A stretch of 64,000 nucleotides of DNA. Origin: Enchytraeus crypticus. Its lineage: Eukaryota; Annelida; Clitellata; Enchytraeida; Enchytraeidae. Positions 1 to 10,100 of the stretch are shown here, one piece after another. The notes below the pieces were generated by a model. That model searched no databases and was not told where the DNA came from. It saw only the letters and a program-made list of their open reading frames with translations. The stretch is taken from contig CAJHZI010000495.1 in NCBI GenBank assembly GCA_905160935.1, positions 329,001-393,000 of the forward strand, read 5' to 3'. Within the stretch, counting starts at the first letter, position 1, and every line of letters starts with the position of its first letter. Position numbers and translations under genes: made by a program.

Positions 1-711
1 CTACGGATAGAGTATCGATACCTCTCTCCCATGAGATGATGCTACGGAGATTCGGAGAGACAACGGTCATGCGAGACAATAAAACTTAATGATAGTGAAA
101 GTCGTATAGCGAAACACAACAGCGTAATGCAGGGACTTCCGACTCTTTACATCTACCCTGTAACGATTTTATTTCAGTTTTACGGACATTTGATCACGCG
201 CCGCGTTGAGCAGAACGGAATGATGATGAACGCAGTGTATTAAAGACTGATTATACGAGAATTGCATTCAGCTTGAGATGTAGAGTGCTCGATGTTGTCA
301 TGGACAACAGTAGCATTGTTCTAATTTTATGCGTGCAGTGTGAGCAGTGTATTAGAGACAGATAATACACTAGTTGTGTCCAATAGTAATAATAACAACA
401 GTAATAACAATTAGACTGCTACGATCATCAATGGCAACATCGAGCACAGTTGAGACAAAATCAAGCCGGCGAGCATAAAGGAGGTTCAAAAACGGTGCAA
501 ATTCCAAAATTCAGAAAATCAGTCCAAAGTTGCAGCCGGATGTGTGTATTGCGTGCAGTTAAGTACAGCAACCTAACATTACTCATTCGTATCACACGGT
601 TCAGTATTTATTGCTGTTTCACACGAGAAAAAATATACGTAGTTCTATCGTAAATCTGACGATTGTTATGTTCTAAACAGAGCTTAACGTAACGTCAGTC
701 CATTCGAGACG
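1..711. other. Intergenic, one dispersed-repeat fragment
   Basis: The stretch 408-540 matches the repeat family seen best at 43925-44235 (attagagtgctac, gacaacatcgagcac, gatgagca). Nothing else is recognised. Confidence 0.5.
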
Positions 712-905
712 GCGGGATTAGCGCACTTGGTTTAGTTGCGCGTCAATTATCGAAGTTAAGCTGCATCGACCTCGGTTAGTACTTTGTGGGTGACCACCTT
801 GGAAGACCGAGTGTTGGTAAAAGCTTAGGAAGGAAAAAGTTCCAGGGTGATGGAAGGTTATTCTTAAATCCGCGCCGGCTGCAACTGATGCGCCATCAAT
901 AGGCA
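712..905 (+). repeat. 5S-rRNA-derived SINE, best copy
   Basis: Bases 750-825 resemble a 5S rRNA gene through its internal promoter: CGAAGTTAAGC, then TCGG.TTAGTACTT, GTGGGTGACCACC, TGG.A.ACCG.GTG. The 3' body (aagcttaggaaggaaaaag to gcgccggctgcaac) is shared with copies at 35195-35397 and 45362-45500. This is the SINE3-type plan, in which a 5S head supplies the RNA polymerase III promoter. Confidence 0.78.
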
Positions 906-921
906 ACGATTACTAATAACC

Positions 922-1047
922 ATGGAGAGGAAGGAGGAAATGGGTCTTAAACAAGCATCTGTGCTTCCTGACCCAGTGGCCGTTATGTTATGTTATGTTA
1001 TTGCTGTTATGTTATGTTACGTCATGTTATGTTATGTTATTGCTGTT
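922..1047 (+). repeat. TTATG / TGCTG short tandem tract
   Basis: Repeats of gttatgttatgttattgct lie between two 5S-derived SINE fragments. Confidence 0.7.
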
Positions 1048-1073
1048 AGTGACACTAGAGATAGTGACTTAAC

Positions 1074-1148
1074 GGCGGGATTTAGCGCACTTTGTTTAGT
1101 TGCGTGTCAATAATCGAAGTTAAGTTAAGTCGGCCTCGGTTAGTAGGT
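1074..1148 (+). repeat. 5S-derived SINE, 5' fragment
   Basis: It repeats the head of the copy at 712: ggcgggatttagcgcac, gttgcgtgtcaata, cgaagttaagt and cctcggttagta, then stops. Confidence 0.65.
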
Positions 1149-2189
1149 CTACGTGTCTCTGCCTTCCATTCTTTGGTGTCTTCGTCTTATATTCTAAATA
1201 TTTTGAAGGTAGCCTATATCATATTTTCCGTTAGTATATAGTTATTCGATAGACGAAATGTGAATCATATTCAATATGATTGATTAATTAAACAAGTGCC
1301 AAATGAGACAGAAAGACGGGTTTAAGTACTTAATAGAAACTTAAAAAAGCATGGATACCTTATGGATGATACATCTCATGAAAGAGAGTCCAAGATACAC
1401 CATAGACTGGAGGTTAAAGAAAGAGATGATTTCTTACCATATGAGGCGTAGAGAAGCTGTATGGACAAGAAGTAATCCAGTTCTAGTAGATACATAATAT
1501 TGACCTATATCAATATTAATATAATATGTATTGTCCAATACTATTGTATATCAGGAATCCTAAGCGATGTTATTCAAATCATATTTCGTTTATTTGCTCC
1601 TCACAGCATAGATTCAGAGCCATATTCGGTAATACCGTAATTAGTAACTATAGCAGAGTCTAATTGAGTCTGAAATACAAAAAATTTCTTACCAATTATT
1701 GAATTTCTATTTATATTATGTTGAATTACGCCTCCAGGTCTACATTAAAGTAAAAATATTTTTTTAATTCTGGCATTTTGTAAAGCTTAAATGTTATTTT
1801 AGTCTGTAACTTTCCATGAAACAACAAAAAGATAATCCTTGAATTCAATAAATTAAATATATAAGCTTATGTACGTATGAATGCTTTGCTTACAAGTAGC
1901 CTAATAAGTGAATAATCATTTTGTGCATGTCGCTCTTGTTCAATTATCGTTGATGTCAACATCAACGAAAATTGAAATGAAATGAGAAATGAGAAAATGT
2001 GAAATCTGGATTCTTTTTGCAATGGAATTCGACCGACTGGTAGGTTCTATTCTGCCGACAATATTCATGTTTGGGAAATGAATTATATCGGTTGAACGAG
2101 TCCTGCAGTTATGTACTTATAACATGAGCTCTTTGGACCTAAATACAAATACTATACCTCTGAATGGTATTTTTTCACTCGCAACTGTC
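1149..2189. other. Intergenic AT-rich DNA
   Basis: A small decayed LINE-like piece may lie at 1375-1465. No gene or clear repeat otherwise. Confidence 0.4.
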
Positions 2190-2315
2190 AACACCCCGCC
2201 TTCCAATGTGTATGAACGCTAAGGCATCATCCATCCATGTACTGATCGAGATCGACGTAGCTTAACTTAGTTTATTGAAGCGCAACTTAATCAACTGTGC
2301 AAAATCCGGTCCATG
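2190..2315 (-). repeat. 5S-derived SINE, decayed copy
   Basis: It contains ctgtcaacaccccgccttcc and, further on, gatcgacgtagcttaactt, the reverse complement of the 5S-derived head. Confidence 0.5.
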
Positions 2316-2344
2316 GATATATAGCCATTAATTATTAAGGAAAG

Positions 2345-2625
2345 CACAACGCTAAAGATTGCGAAAAGATGCGTGTGTAAGATTTCTGTGCGGGTGCGAA
2401 ACGTGGAAGTTAAGAAAAGAGGATATCAGGAAACAAGAAGCATTGCAAATGTGGTTAGTGAAGTAAGATGGAAAACTTGGACTAAAAAATAGAAATAGAC
2501 TAAAGAAGTTCTTGAGAGATTCGGTACAGTTACACGGTTAATAAATGTGATATAAATTACAGAGAAAATCTGGATAGGACATAGGCTTATAATTAAACGG
2601 GGATAATTTATACAATGCATACAAT
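2345..2625 (+). mobile_element. LINE 3'-coding fragment, decayed
   Basis: With frameshifts and stops the translation matches the fragment at 51480-51850 (ETWxLRKEDIRK, KVLERxGTxxxLIN, KRWIGH-like). It is a non-functional end of an RTE-like or related reverse transcriptase. Confidence 0.6.
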
Positions 2626-4767
2626 GTATAAGCCAAAATTAAAAGTAAGCCTTGACCCCTTTAAAACAAAGCGAAACTTCATATGGTTCTGTGATGGTTT
2701 CCCGTTGACTGCCACAGCAATTTGTATAGCCGGTTACTACGAAATACTTGCAGTTATGCTGAATAATAATAACAACAATTAGAGTGCTACAGTCATCAAT
2801 GACAGCATCTAGCATTATCGAATGTCTATTCTAATAACTTTCCGATGCAAAATACTGTCATCAATGTTGTGGCGGATATTCTACATGACGCATTTAAATT
2901 GACTTTCTATTAGCGAAGGAGACATTATCACACACACGTCTGGACTAGTACCTACGGTAGACAATAAAGCTGAAGAAGTAAATTGTAACACACAAGAAGT
3001 CCAACAGACTTCTGCCTAGTGATTCTGCTGCAGATTTCTCGAGAGAGACATCGTCATAAAGAACCAGGAACAATGCAGAGCTTCAGTTAGAGCAGGGCTT
3101 CCGTTAACTGAACGAAAATTTCTATTAATGTTTTTTTCTAATACTCTAATATTTATAATTTAGAGACTTTCAAGTACCGGTAGTTAATTTAAATTCCGTA
3201 AAACTGTTGAAAACTGACTGAAAAGAAGAGGAAAGTAAAAGACAGAGAAGAGGGGAGGCGTTATATACCATAGACCTGCAAGTAGGCAGTGCACTAATAG
3301 AGACTGATAGAAATAACACACTAAAGCTGCGACTCATCAATAAGCCAGCCTACCCAGAGCAACATATGCAAGTACTTGTATATGTTAAGCTCTAGATATG
3401 CCCTGAATATGATCTGCATGTAGATAAGTTTTATTTAAACTCTAGATAGGCTCTAGATAAGACTTTTTCGGAATATGAACGCTATAATATATTATTTGTG
3501 AATTAATATACACAATGGAAATAACAACCAGTTTTTAACCAGTTTTATTTAGACACGCATTCAAAATAATCAAGACAGTAAATAGTTTAAAACTTTCCAC
3601 CACATGGTCAGCAATCACAAATATTAAGTTTAAATTTAATGTCTACTTTTAATATTTTTCTATCAGACCTATGACGTCCCTGACATTGTATATATAGCAA
3701 GGAACCGGACGTTAAATTCTTATTGATTGATTTATTGATAACGCACTAAGCGCTCAAAGAGTCTACCCATTATTCTAACCGCCGTATGCACTTATTATGC
3801 AGGTGTAGTTCTTAATGGCTTCGTTTATTCAGCTACATATACGTAACGAACGGGTTTACGAACGTTTCGAATTCAAAACATCTATATACCATTTCATCAT
3901 TATCAACGATAAATGCTCTATTAACCTGTACGTGTATCTCGTTTTTCACAGTCGACAACGAACACAATAAGGATGGCACTTGAAAACTATCTCAGAATAC
4001 AAGACGCTACCACGAAGTCTACTTGTAGAGGAACCCTTCTACATAAAACACAAACTCAAGTCTCACTCCACCTGGCTGCTCCCATATGTAGCAGGTTCAA
4101 TGTACATATTCCTAACCAAACTTAATACTTAGAGCAACAAGTTCACTAAAGTGATGAGAGCCTAATGATCTTATCAGTACCCATGTGCAGCCTTTAACTC
4201 TCGGAATTTCGTAAACAAGACTTCTGAGGTGGTTTATCATTGCCTTATCCATGAATGTGTGATGAGTGGTCATGGATAGCAGTAGCACTCTAATCGAATT
4301 TTATTGCCCCTTCTCAAAGGTATGTCAGTGACTTGGCTAGCATTGGATTTGAATCCTACACCTATTACTCCGCAGTAGGGCAACTTACAAATTATGCTAC
4401 AATCACTGCCTATAAGTTGCAAACCCAGTATTTCCGCAAACCCCCCCCCCCCGTCCCGGAGGCTATGGGCCTAACCCCCCCGCCTCCCGGAGGCTATATT
4501 CCTACATTACTATCTTGACGACAAACTAAAGACTACAGCTAATTGTAACTTCCACATGAACACGAAATACCACAACATTAATAGAAATAAACGAAGATGA
4601 GCGTAGATTAGATAAAAATAGCAGAGAAACCACATTATACTGGATATATACAGCCCAAGCTATTCAACCCTTGCTACTTGCGTTGTTGTTGTTGTAAACC
4701 AATGGGTAGAGCCAACCAAAATAAAACTAAAATAACAAACTAAATATTTGCTAATAAATAAGTCATC
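2626..4767. other. Intergenic; short LINE end and poly-C tracts
   Basis: A LINE 3' tip (gaggcgttatataccatag ... gtaggcagtgcactaa) lies at about 3225-3300. A SINE tail with ccggacgttaaattcttattg is at 3665-3750. Poly-C rich duplication (gtcccggaggctat, cctcccggaggctat) is at 4441-4502. No gene. Confidence 0.45.
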
Positions 4768-4945
4768 ATCATCATCATCTTTCCATGAATCCCAGTTTAA
4801 CTAGGGTCGGGATTAGAAAATTGTGTAGCAATTTCTGGAGCCTAGACGCTTACCACCTGTATGCCTTTCTGATGTTGGTTAGGATCTTATGGCTTGGACG
4901 TCTTTTAAGACAAGTGCAGTCCACGGTTGGTCTATTCTAAATTTC
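4768..4945 (-). repeat. Dispersed repeat with (GAT)n tail
   Basis: The copy shares ttaactagggtcgggatta, gcaatttctggagcctag and tttctgatgttggtt with copies at 22575-22835, 26155-26425, 27890-28130 and 56655-56840. Its tail is a short CAT/GAT run. It is non-coding and of SINE size. Confidence 0.65.
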
Positions 4946-6828
4946 AATAAATAAATAAAATGTTACAATAACACTATTGGTATTATTAGCATTATTATTA
5001 CAAATTTAACCACCGTTTCCTCATCCAGGTATGATGCCTTAGATGTCATGATAAATGAAATAATAAGAAATGATTTTAACAGATCTCAGTGATCTCTATA
5101 AGTTAAGAAAATTGAAGAATGCAATACAATTCTGCCCATGAAATAAAAGTAACATGACGAAGTAAACTCTTCTATTTCTACAGTAGCTGCTTCAAGCATT
5201 GTATTAGACTAAAAGTGACTTTTAATAGTCCGCATTTATTCGACAAAATTCTAATTTATCGCACTGAACATACACACACACACACACACACACACAAGCA
5301 CGCACGCACACACACAAACACCCACTAAAATTTTGAAGTAGCGTTGTCTTGTTGTGTGTTGAAAAAGACTATAAATTCTACAGTTTTACCCTAACCCATG
5401 GGCTCTCAATGCTTCAATGGTTATCGAAGACTTTATAAAAAATAATTACTGCATTTAGCCAGCACCATACATTGCTATTCACACCATATATAAGCATTAA
5501 AAACATAGTTTGGCAAAAGCTTTCTTAAAACCTGACCAAATAAATTTTCTTTATCAATCGGTTTAAGACATCAAAGCTGACATGTTATTTCAACAGTCTG
5601 ATTTCAATTTTCAAGGCTGCGAAAATTTCCATAATTAATTTAACAGGAATCGAGACACAGGAGATTGGATACACATTCCAGTAATGTGTGGAACTTTTTT
5701 AAACACAGTATCATTACTAGTAATTCCTATGCAGTATCATTTCCTGTCATAAACAAGGGCAGGAAGAATCATTGAAATAGAATTACATAAACGATGATAA
5801 TAATATTTACACATCAATGTCAACGTAACCATTCAAAACAGAATTCTAATGAAATGATATAAATTTGAAGTATTCACTATTGGAATAAACCGTTGAAGCT
5901 TAACCCGATTGAATGATTTTAAGCATTTAGCACCTTAGTACACTACCAAAACATGGCACTCTCTCGTCTCTGAAACTGCTCTTGTAAAGTACTCATACAG
6001 TTTTCAATATTACTTCACATTTTAATTAACAATATAAAGTAATTTCAATTAAATTTGGCTCGTTACTATAATCAGTCAATCAATCGACAATTATTCGGAA
6101 TATGCCTAGTATCTACAAGGTCATTTACAAACTGTCAACTATATATACGCTTTAGTTCATGAAATTCTCTATCTTGTACGTACATTCAAATGTACATACA
6201 AGATAGAGAATATTTCATAGATACATTCTATGAAATGTACGCACATTCAAATTATTAAAGTTAACCAAAGATCAGACACCAATCGATACCAGGCTCTATT
6301 CAAATTCCAGAGGTATAAATCTATAGTTCTAACTCATTAAACGTCAGCCCCAAGGCATAAAATGAAAACCCTCATTAATTGCCAGTTAAAAAATAATATA
6401 ACTGAAACTAATCATCTTGCAACCGGATAATAAATTCTGAAAATATGGTTTAAAATCCAAATTCAACCTTGCTAGTGCAATTATTCAGGTAAGATTTGGT
6501 TATTTGGTTAGTCTGTTAATTGTATGAGAGGACCTGCTTGTAGGTGGCTAAAACTCTGTTGACACAACATACTGGCCCTAGTCTAAAACTCAAAGTTATC
6601 AATAACTACAGCTCCTTACTACATCCACTCTCTACAAAGAATCACCTCCCTATCTGCTGTTGCTTTGCTCATCAATGGGAGGATAAAACTACATTTGTAG
6701 CAATACGTAGATTAAAACTAAATACATGTATTAATATATAATCTGTATATGTATCTGTGTACATGTATCTATAGTGAACATGTATACACAGTATATATAC
6801 ATATGCATGTATACCTATATGTATGTAC

Positions 6829-6830
<2 letters not shown>
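4946..6830. other. Intergenic AT-rich DNA with a CA tract and one hairpin
   Basis: A CA microsatellite is at 5270-5325. A near-perfect palindrome is at 6163-6225 (see findings). No gene seen. Confidence 0.5.
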
Positions 6831-6886
<56 letters not shown>

Positions 6887-6940
6887 GCAGTATATATATA
6901 TATATAATTATATATGTATATATATATATATATAATTGTA

Positions 6941-7004
<64 letters not shown>

Positions 7005-7085
7005 CTATATATATATATATATATATACAGTAAATAGATATATACATAATCATATATATTGATATAAGTATATATAATAATATAT
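6831..7085. repeat. AT/TATA microsatellite at the ARL5 3' end
   Basis: Long imperfect TA repeat with a few TG and TAAT breaks. It begins 25 bases beyond the ARL5 stop and probably lies in its 3' UTR or termination region. Confidence 0.9.
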
Positions 7086-7109
7086 ATGCATATTGTTGAC
7101 AGTCTCAGA

Positions 7110-7155
7110 TCACCTACGAAGTCTACTACTGATCCACTGCAAGCCCTGGTATAAC
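7110..7155 (-). CDS. ARL5: ARL5 terminal coding exon 6
   Basis: The acceptor is GTTGTAG. One base completes Gly, then [14 protein letters not shown] and a TGA stop follow, matching the family C-terminus (CQGLEWMMSRLKIR type). A long AT microsatellite begins just past the stop, in the 3' UTR or beyond. Confidence 0.9.
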
Positions 7156-10100
7156 CTACAACAACAACACAACACAGTACATTACAAAGTTTAATACAGC
7201 CTATAGCTTAACAGTTTAATAGTTATCATTTTTTACTTATTTCAGTGAAGGCATAAGCACAGCATTTGAATACTGCACTCTACCGTAACCGGTATCATCA
7301 AGAAGTTTTCAATGACAGATCCTGAATTGAACTCTCGTGGATTGGATTCCCGGCCGCGCTGATCTGAGAGTAAAATCTCGGACATTCACAGGACTGGTTA
7401 CAAAGGACTAAAGTTGCCTGAGTGAAATTGGACTAGCTTACCTAACGGCTTAAACATGTGGTACTAAGAGTGCTAGATAGTTGTATAACTTAAAATTTTC
7501 AAAACAGACTACTTTGTAAGTTTGTAGTTTGATCGTATATTGATAGATTGATTGACTGCCTTTCACATAATAATTATCTGTCTCCTGAGTGAGTGCTTCG
7601 TGCTTTAATATCAGTCAAACTGATAGAATGATTGATTTATTGATTGATTGATACACACCCCTCTCCCGTTAGGGCGCAGCAGGCCTGTATATGCCAGCCC
7701 TGGTCTTTGATACTCGTCAGATTTAACTGTTTGGATATCTCGGCTGCAGACATAGCCTCCTTTAAGTCTTGCTTGTTGGCGTATATAACTACCGCTGCCT
7801 TCTTTAACTCCTACATCACAGGCAATCAAAGACAGTCCTAACTCCAACAGATTAGTAGTTCTGAATGATTAGGCTTCTTTATTCTCTGCAAGTTGTTGCT
7901 ATCAGAAACTCCAACATAGTCAAAATTTTATTAAATTGAAATCATCGAATAGTCGATGAAAGAGAGAAGTATTTCAGATACAATATACCAATATAAATAT
8001 AATACAATATATAATTTACAATATATCAATGCCTATGATAGTATCAGTAGTAATAACAGATTTCATGCTAGTTTCTTCTTTCAAGGATGATGTTTAAGAT
8101 GTCCCTGCACACTGAATCACCAAAAAGATTTGAAAAAGATGTACAGAAGGTAAAAAGATGTCATCTGGTAAATAAATGAAGTTTTAATGTGAAATGTACA
8201 TATGTTTTTCTGTCATACGTTTTGGCTGACCAGATAAAGAGAAAATGGAAGAATAAGAACAACGATCATATGGCCCAGATAATGTTGAAATACTTGTCCA
8301 ATTTACTGAGAATGCAAATCTGAGTATGTTTATTAATAATATGTCTGTCATGTGCTGGTTATATTTTGCAGTTTATACACACTCGTGTAATCCTTATAGA
8401 GCTTATCATTGAGTCTGTCATATGCTTACAATATTCTGCATCTCATGTTAAATGCCATTAGTTCCGTGTTTACTATTTCACACGCTAAATTTGATTCTTA
8501 TTTTTATTTATTCTAACGCTACTGAAATCTTTCAGTGAAGCAGTTTCGAAGACCAATTTCAACCTGACAATGCTAGATAACTCTTTGTTGTTAATAATAT
8601 TACTAGCAGTGCTTTCTTCTTTCTTCTTCTTCTCTAAGTGCTGTGCCTGTTCCAAGCCTGGGCGGTCATGGTCATATTCCTCAATATGTCTCAGTTCATT
8701 GTTGCTCTGATCATCTCTGTTTCAGTTAACTGCATCCATTTGATAAGACTCTTAATAAACGTCATTCGTTGTCGACCCTAGAATCTTTTTCCTTCTATTA
8801 TTCCTGTCACTACGGCATTTTCACTATTTTGTTCCGCATAATGTGTCACAAAAATTTCATCTGTTGCCGTCGTATTCAGTTCAAAAGGTCACGACAAGTT
8901 GACATTCTTTGTAGAACATCTTCATTTTTAACGTAGTCTTTATAAGATATACGTAGCATTCTTCTATAGAACCATATCTCTGTTGCCTCAAGTTTCGATT
9001 CCATTACAGAAGAGATTGTCCAAACTTCACTTCCATATAACAATATTGGTTGAATATAGCATTGAAGAAGTCTTTTTTTTGGTATCAATTGATAATTTAT
9101 GGCTTCTAAAAATCTTTGACATTCTGTTATATGCCTCCTTAGCCATGGCTATTCTTTTGTTTATTTCCTTGTCACATTTCCCAGCAGTGCTTTATGTAAA
9201 TAATAATAATAGTAAAGGTTAAATGTTCGTTTCCTCATCCAAGGATGATGTCAGGGACGTCACCACAACACACATCACTACAGATCAATTCACCCAGACC
9301 AATCTGCAATGAAATGTGCTGAGAAGTAAAGTCCTAAACGAAAGCCAGTTCGGAGATCAAAAATGGTCAGGGTAGTTTGATTATGTCAATGGTGGGAAAA
9401 GGTAAGTTTTAAGCTTGCTAGAGGATGTTGAAAGAGAAAAATAAGAGCGAAGATTAGCAGGCAGAGTTTCAGATTGTGGGTGCTGCGTAAGAAAACGAAC
9501 GTACGCCCAATGACGTGAGAATACTTGAAACAGAGAGAAGATTGGCATCGTTGGAAGGAATATAATATAAACTACTGTTTTTTAATATATTGCTTAAACC
9601 TAAATTTCACTTTAAAATATTTTCAAGACATTTCAACAAAAATGAGCCAAACTCTACAGAAAGACTCTTACAAACCTCACAAGCTAACATCTTGTGTAGC
9701 TCCTCCTTAGTTATACTCAATCTCTCTCTGTCCGTACTGTCTATTACCAGGATGACAAACTGCAAAAACCATTGAATATATATTACATAAATATATATAT
9801 ATATATGCCACTATTTAACATAGTATCGCATTTCATCAGCTGATTTAGTTACATGCCACTATTTAACATAGTATCGTATTTCATCAGTTGATTTTGAAAA
9901 TTATAGAAGAAGCCAACTGAAAACTGAGCTTTGTTAAGAGTAGAATAGTGAACGTACCAAAACTGACAAATAAGAAGAAGGGCACTTTGAATTCACCTCA
10001 GAAGCCATATTTTTCAAGGAAAAGGAAACAAGTGAAGTAGGCAAAACTTCTAATATAATTAATTAACATTATGACCAAAGCTCATCAAAGAACATGAAGC

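Noticed and set aside
712-830. Genuine 5S rRNA gene
   Set aside because: Only the internal part matches, with many differences, and it continues into a shared non-5S body found elsewhere.
6610-6660. Terminal ARL5 exon reading LCREWM then stop on the minus strand
   Set aside because: The phase is wrong, and a full family C-terminus is found at 7110-7155.
6769-7053. 94-residue open frame of Ile/Tyr repeats on the minus strand
   Set aside because: It is pure TA microsatellite read in one frame; similar frames at 20154-20609 and 53135-53449 have the same cause.
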